Shown: positions 37,294-48,281 of the stretch, piece by piece | Layout of the letters: every line of letters starts with the position of its first letter | How positions within the stretch are numbered: position 1 is the stretch's first letter | Source of the DNA: Chamaecyparis obtusa | Taxonomy: Eukaryota; Streptophyta; Pinopsida; Cupressales; Cupressaceae | Assembly (NCBI GenBank): GCA_027943335.1 | Contig: BSBK01006038.1 | Span: forward strand, 155,369-219,368 | Reading direction: 5' to 3' | Length of the DNA: 64,000 nucleotides | The notes under the pieces: model-generated | Seen by the model: the letters and a program-made list of their open reading frames with translations, nothing else | The model's database searches: none | Told to the model about the DNA's origin: nothing | Made by a program: the position numbers and the translations under genes

Positions 37294-40200
37294 TGTTGGT
37301 TGTGGATTATTCCCTTTGATCTTCAACCTGCAGATTTACATTTTGATGGATAATGTAAATGAAACTCTGACTCTATCACCACTCCAAAGTCCACAAGGAA
37401 GAGGGCCAACTGAAAAGGATCGAAGGATCCTTCTACTCTTTGAACTTCAATGCTCAGGCGGGTGTACCCTTGACTCACTTCTCTAAAGGAGTCTAAAACA
37501 ATATTCCATTATATCTCATATAAGATTGTTAAAGATTTATCAAATGATGTTTGTGTTTGTGTGGTTGTTAACCATGAAACTTCAAGAGAAAAGACCAGTG
37601 CCTTATCCCAGGGCTAAGGGTCACCCAACTATATACCTCAACTAAAAACCTTAAGTCAAACACAATGGAACCCAGGGTAAGTGCTTTTCCTATTACCCCT
37701 TTCCCTCAAGCACAAGGACATCAAATTCTACACCTGGCTACAAACTCACTGAATTCACCTAAAAGGCTTTAATCCTAACTTTGTTAGAAACTCAGAGATG
37801 AATTCAAAATACTCTTTGTTTACCATACATTAACACACTTTGTGATATTAACATATATGAGCTCAGAGACAAGCAAGAAGACATACACAAGATACAAGAT
37901 TGAGATTCAATGATATTTTCATTAACAAATCCAGAATCAGCATACAATCAGAATGACACAAAGCTGAGAAAAGACACCAAATCAAACCTCTATCAGTCTA
38001 TTATATTAAAAAACCAAGGAATAAAAGCAACAATGTTTTGGAACCCTTACAAAATCCAAAATTCTGCAACTTATACCCCTTAGTCATCTTGAAAATCTAC
38101 AACAAGCTACAGATGACTAGGGTTAGGGCTTCAACCACCCAACCTGCTGGAAACGGTCATAAAATTCAGTGCAAAAACACCTCGAGCCAAGACTGTCCTT
38201 TACCAGGTACAAAACCAACTTCTGTAATTAAGCACATAGACCCTGGACCACATCACAACACCAAACAAATCCAATCAGGTCGCTAAAGCATTTAAAACTA
38301 GTCCTTCTTGTCATTGCAAACCCTCAGAAGATTTGAATTTGAAAACAAATGGCTACATCTTTGGCACCCATCTCATCAATGGTCACGATTCGAACTGAGA
38401 TCAACTCTATATCCCTGCCGTCGATCTTTATCTTTCCCAGGCTTCGCAACTCTAACTCATCCAGGCACCTCAGGCTAACTCCGCAACTGTGATATCTCAA
38501 TAGTTGTCGCATGATCGCATAGCACGGAGACGGGCTACGCGATCATGCGACAACCTGCCAACACACTGCAACTGCTGCCTGCCCCTAAGTATCGAACCCA
38601 CCTCGTGTATCCACCTCAGCACCTGCCGGCCAATGAAAATCACGCACCTCAGCACCCAGAAGATGCCCCACTAGACTTAGCGAATTGGTGACAAAGGACC
38701 TTCGCCAATTCGCTAAACACTTAGCGACTTCCCGACCATCATTCGTGCAATCGCCAGACAAAATAGTGAATCTCCAAATCCTCTCGTGAATGCATGACAA
38801 GACAACATCTTATTGGCACTGCCACCTTTTATCCAGACTGCCAAACACTAGACTCCAACTGGGCCCACCGGAAGCCACATGTCACTAAACCATTCATTGA
38901 TCCACACCCGGTCATACTGACACAGGACCCACCTTCCACGAGCCTTTGAAAATGAACGGCTGGCGTAAGATCTCATGGCTCTGACAAATCCCATGAGAAC
39001 TTATGCCGGCCATAGGATCCATCCTCATCACAGACCCCTTTGACAATGGCCCCACTTCTGAGCACATCCAGGTCGACCAATAAGAAACTTCCACCTACGT
39101 AGACATGTCACACTGGACCCACTACAGATAACAGACAACCTGGCAAGATGGAATAAAATTGACGGATGGCGCATGATCTCAAAGGCTGAGAATATTCCTT
39201 GAGATTATACGCCGACCGTTGATTAAAATCTTTTCAATGCGGGCCCCACTGACATAGACCAACTCACTGCCACGGACAGGTGTCAATCAGTTGCATGATC
39301 ACATAGCCAAAAATTAGGCTATGTGACCATGCAACAGCCAATCACAAGCTGCCACATGTCCGCCTTCGAGACCACACCAAAGAAGCCTCATCCTTTCGGA
39401 GGATCGGACGGTTGTCGCGAAAGCACAAGAAATAAACCTCGTGCATCTTCACCATGCGAACTTGCGGCAACCATCGATCCTGTCTGAACTTTAACCGTGC
39501 TGGAAGCATAAGAAGATACAAACCGCCAAGCATTCAGCGACTATGTGACTAACCGCTAGCCAAGTCGCCAGATGTTAAGGGCTAACTGCCAGGCATGAAG
39601 AGACCACGCGACTACACAGTCGCCAGGTCACTGGATAGAAAAAGTAACCGCCCGAAGACTTGGATAAAGCGCGACTAACACCGTGCAAAGACTGGGCCCC
39701 ACCATCCATCGCACCTGCGCACTAAAGGAAAGCAAACCGCCAGGAAGCCGAACAAGAACTGGGACCCGCACGGCTAGGTGGCAAGCGGTCGCATGATCGC
39801 ATGTCAGAAAAGTCTGACATGCGGCCATGCGATAGCCAATCAGGAGGAGAGCCTTTGAAAACCCGGGCCCACCATCCACGTCGGGCTTGCGTAGTTGAGG
39901 GAACGTCGAAAACACACAAAGTTTTTGGCACCATAAGACAAGTGCACAAAATAGGAAGCACAGGGGGTCGAAAATAATGCAGGTTATCAGTAAAAGATTG
40001 AAAACGTCATGGAATTTTGAAAACACTGTGGGTTTTCGACACTGAGGCAAAACTTTTAAAAATGCTTCCCGCAGACCTTGAAACTCAAAAATCTTACTGA
40101 GTTTTGCACATTAGCAGATGCGACTTGGGCTGAAGCAAGGTGACACACAAAGAGCACAAGGAAGGAGCGCACACCATAAAACCAATTGGATTTTCATCGC

Positions 40201-40305
40201 AAGTCAAGACTGAGATTGAAGGCACGGCAGGACAACAAAACAAAAACATTGCATGGAACAGGCCAACGTCACAAGATTTTGCAATGACAGAAAAAAGGCC
40301 TAACA
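37294..40305 (-). repeat. 5' LTR of the Tat-like element
   Basis: This 3012-bp LTR pairs with 26852-29830. The two differ mainly by C/T and G/A changes, many at CG sites, and by one insertion of about 30 bp near 38620-38650. Such a pattern fits decay of methylated CpG. Long ORFs in it (for example 39628-40050) appear in both LTRs and have no recognised domain. Several palindromes lie in it, described under findings. Confidence 0.88.
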
Positions 40306-41513
40306 CCTGTGATGACAACATTTACATTTTCTATTCCTAATTAGATAATACATTTTTAATTTGAGTTTGTTATCTCAATAGAGCATTGTCATCTTTTCAA
40401 AATATTGATATAAGCTAAGGAGATATAAAACAAATAAAAGGATACTTTGATAAAAAGGCCCAGCCTTAGCTTCTATCATTATTTTTGAAGGGAGCAGAGT
40501 ATTGGCTTGTGATCTGGATATTCAATTTCCCAAGAGACATTCTATTTAACATGTGTAGAATGAATTTTAATGGATTGGTTGAATAAGCTAGTTGGCATTA
40601 TAGATTAATGCCAAATTGGCAATCTATATTTACTATATGGTTGTTGCTGAATGTGGTATAGAACAATCTTCTGCCGACTCCTTTATTATATAACAGGATA
40701 GGATATAGAACAATCTTCTGCCAACTCCTCTATTATGTAACATGTATAGAACAATCTTTTGTTGACTCCTCTATTAAACGGTTTATAGAGAAATAAAATT
40801 GCTGGCAAGGTGGGTCCTTTTGTCTAACCTTAAACTTCAACCAAAGGTGGGTTCTATAGACCTAAAAAATGTAAATGAATGATTAGCACGAGAATATAAA
40901 ATGTCCTTATATGGTTATTTTTGAGGAGTTATAGTTGTGGTTTATTTTATTTATGATGCTTCTACTTAAATTGACATCACCTTGCAGCAATTCTAGAGTT
41001 TCTTAAACTAGAAGAATTTGCATTAGGATGCTTAATTAGCTTGCAAACCATAAGCAACTAGAAATAATTGAAGCAAGCCACATAACACAAAGGATTGCAA
41101 GAGGCTACACACTTCAATATTTTATCAATTAAAAAACATTTTGCCTAACAGTTGGTCTTTAAATAGATATGAAACTATTGCTTGATTTTTCCCTAGTACT
41201 TGCAGCAAGTCGCATACTTTGCAGAATTTAACAAGATTGGTATTCAATATATTTTGCAAGAAAGCTTTAAACATTACATGAAACTTATCAATACATGAAA
41301 CTACCTTACTTTTTTCAATCACCTTGATGGCCACAAGCTGTCCTATCTCTATGTTTCCTGTCTCTATCTTTTTGTAAAACATGATTAATAATATTACAAA
41401 CTTATATGTATATGTGCCTATATAAGAACCATATATTACATACTTATATAAATGTATATGTGCCTGTGACTGTTAATTTTGTATATGAAACCTTCTTCGC
41501 CCTGTACTTTTCA
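40306..41513 (+). other. Harbinger non-coding region before the transposase
   Basis: No gene is supported. The minus ORF 41125-41382 includes LVAIKVIEKSKV, which recalls the ATP-binding strand of protein kinases, but nothing after it fits. A splice acceptor TTTCAG at 41508-41513 precedes the transposase start, so an upstream untranslated exon and intron may lie here. Confidence 0.35.
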
Positions 41514-41516
41514 GGG

Positions 41517-42891
41517 ATGGATCTTATCAATGATCCAAACATTCAAGCACTCCTTTGTAGGAAGGTTAGAAAAGCTCGTATTCAAGTACTTATTCTTGCT
41601 ATCATTAGAGTAGCGAAAGTGTTGTCTGTGCTTGAAGGTAGGCAAAAAAAGCGTAAGGAAAGAAGTGATGGAAGTGGTTTTTATAAACACATTATTCATT
41701 CGAGTGAGGTGCATTGTCACGACCAAATTCGCATGAGTTCAGCAACCTTCTTTCGGCTAGCCAATCTTCTAAGGCAAAAAGGAAGCCTATGAGATACGAT
41801 TAGCATAATGTTAGAAGAACAATTAGTCATGTTCCTCCACACCCTTGGCCACAATCTGAGGAATTGTAAGATTGCCCACAACTTTTGTCACTTCGGAGAG
41901 ACAGTAAGTCGATACTTCCATAAGGCCTTGACGACTGTCTTAGCACTCCATGCGGATTATCTCAACCACCTGGGCCAAACACTCCTCCTGAAATTAGTGG
42001 GAACAACCGTTTCGATCCTTACTTCAAGGTAAACCCCCTAGCGCTATAAATTTCTTTGCTTAGTGATAATCTTATTACTGCGTCTTTCTTGACTGTGGTT
42101 TTTCTTTCTATAGGATTGTGTTGGAGCAATTGATGGAACCCATATACCAGTCATTGTTGATGTCAACTTACAAGGTAAATATCAGGATAGAAAAGGGAAC
42201 TTGTCACAAAATGTTATGGCTATCTCTTCTTTTGATTATAAGTTTCAATACGTTCTTGCTGGTTGGGAAGGGTCTGCTGTAGATAGCTATGTTCTAGCTT
42301 CAGCTCTTAGTAGAGCCGATCCACTTGTAGTTCCACCTAGTATGCCATTTTACACTATATTTTTTTTGAAGAAAATGATAAATGTTTGACGGTGTCGTTA
42401 ATGTTTCACGATTTAACAATATATGTTATTTTGTAGGAAAATATTATTTGGTCGATGCTGGATATCCAAATGTACCAGGATTTCTTGCACCTTACCGATG
42501 TACACATTACCACCTGAAGGAGTTTTCAAGAGCAAACCCTATAAACAACCCACAAGAGTTGTTTAACCACCGACACTCCTCTCTTAGAAATTTAATAGAG
42601 CATACATTTGGCATTTTGAAGCAGTGTTTTCCTATCTTGAGGCATGCAACGTCTTATCCAATCATGACACAAGCACGTATTATTTTGGCATATTGCATAC
42701 TGCACAACTTCATTACTATAGAGGATGGTGTTCCATCCGAAGTGGTTATTAAAGAGGATGACGATCATGATGGGATAAATGTACCAATACTTGAGACATA
42801 TGGGTTGAGTCAGTGTGATAGGGATGATTGGGGGAACTTTAGAGATGATATAGCAAGTAGGATGTGGGAAGACTACAGACGTAGAGATTAG
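41517..42891 (+). pseudogene. PIF/Harbinger transposase (DDE_Tnp_4)
   Basis: Three exons are inferred: 41517-42028, 42114-42339 and 42437-42891, with GT-AG introns of 85 and 97 bp. Joined across the introns the frame reads RFDPYFK then DCVGAIDGTHIP, and PLVVPP then KYYLVDAGYPN. The catalytic triad is visible as Asp in AIDGTH, Asp in LVDAGY and Glu in LIEHTFGILK. The N-terminal part has the helix-turn-helix-like MSSATFFRLANLLRQKG. Two lesions break exon 1: a TGA at 41790-41792 (probably a CGA change) and a one-base frameshift near 41955-41970. The enzyme would cut and rejoin the element ends at TAA sites. This copy looks dead unless the lesions are read past. Confidence 0.85.
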
Positions 42892-43006
42892 TTGTAGTTT
42901 TACAAGACCTTCCTTTGTTCTTTAATTTGCTTTCATTCCTAACTGGTTATTGTCATTGCCTCTTGAATTTGTAAGCCTTGTTGCATTATGAAATATAAAT
43001 CATACT

Positions 43007-43430
43007 GTTGTAATGCTGATGCTAAAAACATGTGTTCTCATAGTTTACATTTACAATATTCTTTGAAACAAATGAAGCCTGTGTATGATTTCTAACTCTG
43101 ATTTCTCTTTGATTAACATTCATGTTTGTATCTTGTTGTAATGCTGATGTTGAAAACATGTGTTCTTATAGTTTACATTTACAATATTCTTTGAAACAAA
43201 TGAAGCCTGTGTATGATTTCTAACTCTGATTTCTCTTTGATTAACATTCATGTCTGTATCTTGTTGTAATGTTGATGCTGAAAACATGTGTTCTCATAGT
43301 TTACATTTACAATATTCTTTGAAATAAATGAAGCTTGTGTATGATTTCTAACTCTGATTTCTCTTTGATTAACATTCATGTTTGTATCTTGTTGTAATGC
43401 TGATGCTGAAAACATGTTTTTTGCTGAGAA
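43007..43430. repeat. 128-bp tandem repeat, about 3.3 copies
   Basis: GTTGTAATG(C/T)TGATG recurs at 43007, 43135, 43263 and 43391, exactly 128 bp apart. Each unit includes tttacatttacaatattctt and ttgattaacattcatg. It lies between the transposase and ORF1. Confidence 0.9.
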
Positions 43431-43597
43431 CAGTAATTTGGCCCTAAAATTCCATTTGCACCTTTTCATGTGGAAGATAGTAGACCATATATAATTACAA
43501 TACTGATTCAGTGTGCAACAGAATGAATACTGAATCAATGTTCATTCTGTTGGACACACTGATTCATTAGACCATAGTAGACCATAGTATGTGTACA

Positions 43598-44095
43598 CAG
43601 TCTACTATGGTCTACTATGTTCATACAATATGCTTGAATGGTCAATATAAAACACTTAATCCATCTGCTTGTATGGTCAATGTAAAAAACTTAATCCATC
43701 TTATAAGTTTTTCATTTTTTTTTTGTTGTATTTGGTTCCTCTGCAAATCTGTATAGTTGCCCTCTTTGATGGCATTGCATAAGAATCAAACAAGATATGG
43801 TTTGACAAACAGATACAACAAATATTAAGTATACAAGTAGATGGATTAAGTGTTTTATATTGACCATTCAAGCATACTATATGAACATAGTAGACCATAG
43901 TAGACCATAGTAGACTATGTGAGCATAATAGACCATATATACATGCATACTTAGCTACATGCAAATGAGAATGGATAATAAAGAAATATATTACATATTG
44001 TTGGCTATCATGCATAAATGCAATATTTTAGATTATATGCCATTGTTGTATGACTATTTCTTTAATATCCATCCTCATTTGCATGTAGCTAATGA
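43598..44095. repeat. Nested inverted repeats upstream of ORF1
   Basis: The block at 43600-43665 (tactatggtctactatg, then gcttgaatggtcaatataaa) recurs inverted at about 43845-43915. A second inverted pair sits at about 43950-43990 (tagctacatgcaaatgag) and about 44060-44092 (ctcatttgcatgtagct). The short motif TAGACCATAG is also repeated several times. The structure ends within about 30 bp of the ORF1 start. Confidence 0.75.
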
Positions 44096-44117
44096 TTGCA
44101 TACAATAGGTGGTGTAG

Positions 44118-45157
44118 GTGATGTCCTTCACAGAGTTGATGATGAGCATGGACAATGAGGTTCCTGTAAGCCAGTCAAATTCTTCCTCCAAGAAGGTTGT
44201 GTGGACCAGAGAGATGGAACGAAAGTTCCTAAACTTGCTCCACGATCAAGTTCACCTAGGAAGGAAAGGCGAAGGGGGCTTCAAAAAAGAAGCTTGGACA
44301 ACCATTGAGAGGAAGTTCAATGCTGAGATGAACCTTAATTTGTCAAAGGAAAATTTCAAAAATAAACTTAAAGGATGGAAGCAAGGTTTTAGAGTGATGA
44401 GAGAGTTGAAGAATATGAGTGGGTTTGCATGGAATGGAGATACTCAAAGTGTGGATGCTGATGACATGGTGTGGGAGGAGCTTCTAAAGGTAACATGTTG
44501 GTCTTAGCAATATTTCCTTCTTATTAAGTTAGATAGAAGACAAAGATCTAATTCATTCATCATGACAACATGCAGAGAAAAGAATTCAAAAGTGTCAAAG
44601 TGTACAAGAGACAACCCTTCCAGTACTATAATGACTTAGCCATCATTGTAGGTAATGACATAGCTGAAGGTGCCGCTACTACTACTGCAAAAGAGACAGA
44701 AGAAGGGCTCAATATGGATGGGCCCGCCTACGTGGATTGTGATGAGGATGTCCCTGTGAGTACACCTCTTAACACTACAACTGATTTGGATGATGAATTA
44801 TATCATTCCAATCAATTGAGTGCAAGTAGGAGTCAAAATCCTTCAACATCGTCACTAAGGAGGGCAAAGAGGAAGAAGGCAACCATTATTGGTTCAATGG
44901 ATGTGCTTTGTGATACTATGAAAAGAATAGAAGAGGACTTCTGTGTGCCTCTTGTATTCAAAGTGGACAATTCTAACTCAGATTCTGTCTTGCGTAGTGT
45001 CTATGAGGCTCTAAGAGGCATCCCTGATTTGAGTCCACAAACTATGCTAAAAGCATATGACACCTTCATGGCTGAAAAAGATAGAGCCAAAGGGTTCTTG
45101 CAAATGAATGATGAGGAGAGGCTGCAGTATATTGCCATGAAGTTTGCAGAACTCTAG
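44118..45157 (+). CDS. PIF/Harbinger ORF1, Myb/SANT-like DNA-binding protein
   Basis: Two exons, 44118-44489 and 44576-45157, join in phase 0 across an 86-bp GT-AG intron (CTAAAG|GTAACA ... TGCAG|AGAAAA). The product would be 317 residues with no internal stop. The N-terminal 25-105 region is a Myb/SANT-like trihelix domain: VVWTREMERKFLNLL, AWTTIERKFN, LKGWKQGF. Acidic Ser/Thr-rich linker sequence follows, with a basic RRAKRKKA stretch that may serve nuclear import. A C-terminal helical region follows (MKRIEEDFCVP, LRGIPDLSPQTMLKAYD). In Harbinger elements this protein partners the transposase at the ends. Unlike the transposase it looks intact. I chose the first ATG; ATGs at 44121 and 44142 are alternatives. 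Confidence 0.85.
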
Positions 45158-46020
45158 ATACTTTTTTTTTCATCTTAAAGTATTGTTACTTAAACATTGA
45201 CAGACCTCTAAATACTTGTCTTATCAACACCATGATGATATTGTTTTTACTGTTATTTCATGCTATTTCAGCCATAATGATATTGTTTTTATTGTTATAA
45301 AGTATGCATTATAATATTTTTCTGCTATTTCAGCCATGATGATATTGTTTTTACTATTATTTCATGCATTATGATATTTTTCTGCTATTTCAACCATGAT
45401 GATATTGTTTTTACTGTTATTTCATGCATTATTAGATAACATAATACCAATAGATATTGATGTTAAGATGCTTATGTTATAAAGTATGCATTCTCTATTG
45501 TTTTTACTGTTATAAAGTATGCATTCTCTAAAAGAAAACTTTGATCTCACTGCTTGCCATGTTGAACAACAAAGGATGAATAGCAAGAACATGATTTGCA
45601 GGGTACAATGTATTATATGTCATGCAACATTTTGTGACATTCTACAGGATGATAAATTTTAGGTGACAGAACCTATGCCTTTCTCCTCTTATAGTTCAAA
45701 ACTCTTACCTTAGAAACTCAAAACATCACAAATATTTAGTATATCATGAGCATTCAAAATTTATTGATGCACCATATGCATCAATAAACACAGAATTCCC
45801 ACAATAGTGTGCATTGACATGAAGATAAGGTCAGGGATAAATGGCCTTCAGGCTCCAATTCTGTACCTGCATAATACCTTGCATATCAGTATGCTAAGAC
45901 TAAAGAAAAAGATGGATAAAATAGTTGAAGAAACTATTTTCAGGTATTTCCCAAGAGCAAAGAAAATTTAAGATGGAGAAAAGGGTAGTTGTAAGATTGT
46001 TCTACCATGCCCTGTAAAGT
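45158..46020 (+). other. Non-coding, with imperfect short tandem repeats
   Basis: Between about 45235 and 45430 the phrases atgatattgttttta and tttctgctatttca(g/a)ccat alternate in imperfect repeats of about 60 bp. No gene is seen. Confidence 0.5.
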
Positions 46021-46022
46021 AG

Positions 46023-46397
46023 ATGGAAGAATATGAAGCATTGAGAAGAGCATTGAGAGTGTCCCCTGCAAGACCCACTTGCTTAAAGTGCCATTCCGAG
46101 AATACAATGTTCAGATATTTTGATAACAGCTCCTCCAAGTCTTTGCAGGCAAGGTATAAGTGCTTGGCATGTAATCAGCTCTTCACTTTTGGAGGAAAAA
46201 TGTATGCCAAGCACCACAAAACTTTAACTATCATTCATTCCAAACCCCAAAATGATTTGGTTTCAGATGATCATGCAATGGGAGGGAAAGAAAGAAATTG
46301 CCCAATTGAATTTTTCAACAAGGAAAAAAGTGGTGAAATGAAGCAGCACATCCTTGCTAAAGATGACTATTTGATTGATTTGCAGTTGTGTTTGTAG
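46023..46397 (+). CDS. Dof-like zinc-ribbon ORF inside Harbinger
   Basis: A 124-residue ORF without introns. Residues about 20-60 contain C-L-K-C, then SENTMFRYFDN, then QARYKCLACNQLFTFGGK. This follows the plant Dof DNA-binding finger (CX2C ... NTxFxYxxN ... PRYxCKxCxRxWTxGG), except that the inter-pair spacing is 23 and not 21 residues and the conserved Trp is Phe. The rest is hydrophilic and unrecognised. It could be a captured host Dof fragment that has drifted, or an unrelated zinc ribbon of transposon origin. It lies between ORF1 and the zf-GRF gene on the same strand. I cannot tell whether it is expressed. Confidence 0.4.
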   Translation: MEEYEALRRALRVSPARPTCLKCHSENTMFRYFDNSSSKSLQARYKCLACNQLFTFGGKMYAKHHKTLTIIHSKPQNDLVSDDHAMGGKERNCPIEFFNKEKSGEMKQHILAKDDYLIDLQLCL

Positions 46398-48250
46398 CAG
46401 CCCAAGAGTTCAGTTATAAATGCAAAAATTGTATAAGAGAGTGTAGGTGGATAGTTGAGTATAAGAGAGTGTAGGTGGATAGTCTAGTAAGTTAAGTCTG
46501 AGATGATTAATTACAGTCTAGTCCTCAATGTTGCTTCCATTCTCATGGAAAATAGGATTATAGATTTGTATCTCATTTGATTGATTATAAATTTGTATCT
46601 CATTCGATTGAGAAATAAAATGTCAAATTTTAGCTTGTAATTCATTCAATTCAAATAGCTTTTGTCTCCTATGAATTATTGGATTTGTTGTACTTATTCA
46701 ATTCAAATAGTAGGTGGACATAAAACCCTGGCATCACCATGATTCAAACTTTCGTAGGAACCTGCCTCTTATTTCTCTCCATGGCAATGTCCTCTTCATA
46801 GAAAAATTCAAACTATCAGCCTGACTATACACTACCAGTCACTGTTCTGGATATACGAGTCCTTTATTCTGGAACTAAACCATAATAAAATGATAAAAAG
46901 AAAGCATGGGAATGTGAAATACAACTAACACAACATGCTATGTCATTCTCACACCAAGATCACATTGCAAACTATCATTAGAACATATTGTTCAGACTGT
47001 ACCCGTGGAACAGAGATAAATTGTAGAGAATGGATTTAGTTTATTTGATTAAAACTTTACTACAAAGCTTTCCTGGTTACCACCAACTCTCCATACTCCC
47101 TAGACATGCCTATTACTTCACTATAAAGCCCTACAAGGATGGTTATCCCTTCACACAACCGTAACAGTCAGTTATCTGACTGTTATTGGTTAGTTACACT
47201 TTGAAATTTAGAAGTATTTGTTGTCTAGTTGGCACTAAAGTGTCAACTATGACAACTTACAACTTCATTACATTGCACCAACCTTTTTAAAGGTTTATGA
47301 CTTTATCAAACCTCCTAAAAACTCCTAAAACTACTTAAATCTCCCTTACAAGCCTGATTAGGCCTAAGTTGCCAATATGGGCAAACTACAATTTTGGGCA
47401 CTCTTGGTGCTTTTACAACTTTTAAATGGCCTTAGAGGCCATATTACATTTGTTTTAGACCTTATAGGCCTTTAGATCCCCAAATTAAACTATGATCAAC
47501 AAATTGACCCTTCATGAGCCTCCTAGGTGCATGTAACATTACAATGCCCTTAACTTCAATACACGCCTTTATAGTTAGGCTTCAAAACATCAATTACAAA
47601 AATGGACCATAGGTCCAATTACATTCAAAATTTAATCTTCCTAGATCACTAAACCAAATGACCCTCTCCTCATGCATTGAATCTTATATACATTGCTCCA
47701 ACACCTACTTATGGTTGCCATCTTATATACATGTTGACAGTTCTTCGAGTACACATATGTTGTTCATGATTTCAACTTACAATCTATATTTCTGATGACT
47801 ACACATATTTCTGATGTTACTCCTTGGTGTATTACATTTATTATTACGAATATAGATGTGTTATTAGATCCTTTCAATTTCAAATAGAAAGTCTCTTTAA
47901 TTAACCATGGATTGTTAGAGTAGATTTGATTATGTGGAGTTTCTAAAATGTTATGAACTGTATTTGAATCTCATATGTTGTTCATGATTTCAACTTACAA
48001 TCTATATTTCTGATGACTACACATATTTCTGATGTTACTCCTTGGTGTATTACATTTATTACGAGAACTTTGCACGGTGTGTCTTCACACCACCATTTCG
48101 TTGTTGGATTTTGTTCTTCCCCATCTTCTATGTATGATTATAGATGTGTTGTTAGATCCTTTCAGTTTCAAATAGAAAGTCTATTTAATCAACCATGGAT
48201 TGTGATGAGTAGATTTGATTATGTGAAAATTTTAAAATTTTATGAAGTGT
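46398..48250. other. Non-coding, with LTR-like and duplicated segments
   Basis: About 47000-47702 has the look of a minus-strand LTR: it ends CATTGCTCCAACA (TGTTGG start on the minus strand) and holds several AGGCC/GGCCT palindromes. I could not place its other end or a target-site duplication. From 47754 a 218-bp unit (47754-47971) is repeated directly at 47972-48255, where the second copy has about 75 bp of extra sequence. No gene is supported. Confidence 0.45.
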
Positions 48251-48281
48251 ATTTAATCAACCATAAATTGTGATAGCGTCG

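Larger units (their letters stand above)
26852..40305 (-). mobile_element. Tat/Ogre-like Ty3-gypsy LTR retrotransposon, 13.45 kb
   Basis: LTRs at 26852-29830 and 37294-40305 start TGTTGG and end CTAACA. The flanks CCTAT (26847-26851) and CCTGT (40306-40310) are a 5-bp target-site duplication with one mismatch. Genes run on the minus strand: gag, protease, an extra RNase H, reverse transcriptase, degenerate RNase H, integrase. The long LTRs, large size, coiled-coil gag, additional RNase H and primer-binding site beginning TGGCAACTCC fit the non-chromodomain Tat lineage (Ogre/Retand relatives). Stops, two frameshifts and a lost integrase Glu make this copy defective. It is inserted in the Harbinger element. 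Confidence 0.88.

Noticed and set aside
41125..41382. Possible captured protein-kinase fragment (LVAIKVIEKSKV)
   Set aside because: Only one short motif fits; the following sequence shows no alpha-C, HRN or catalytic-loop pattern, so chance is as likely.
47000..47702. Solo LTR
   Set aside because: One plausible terminus (TGTTGGAGCAATG on the minus strand) but no matching second end or target-site duplication, so I kept it only as a note.
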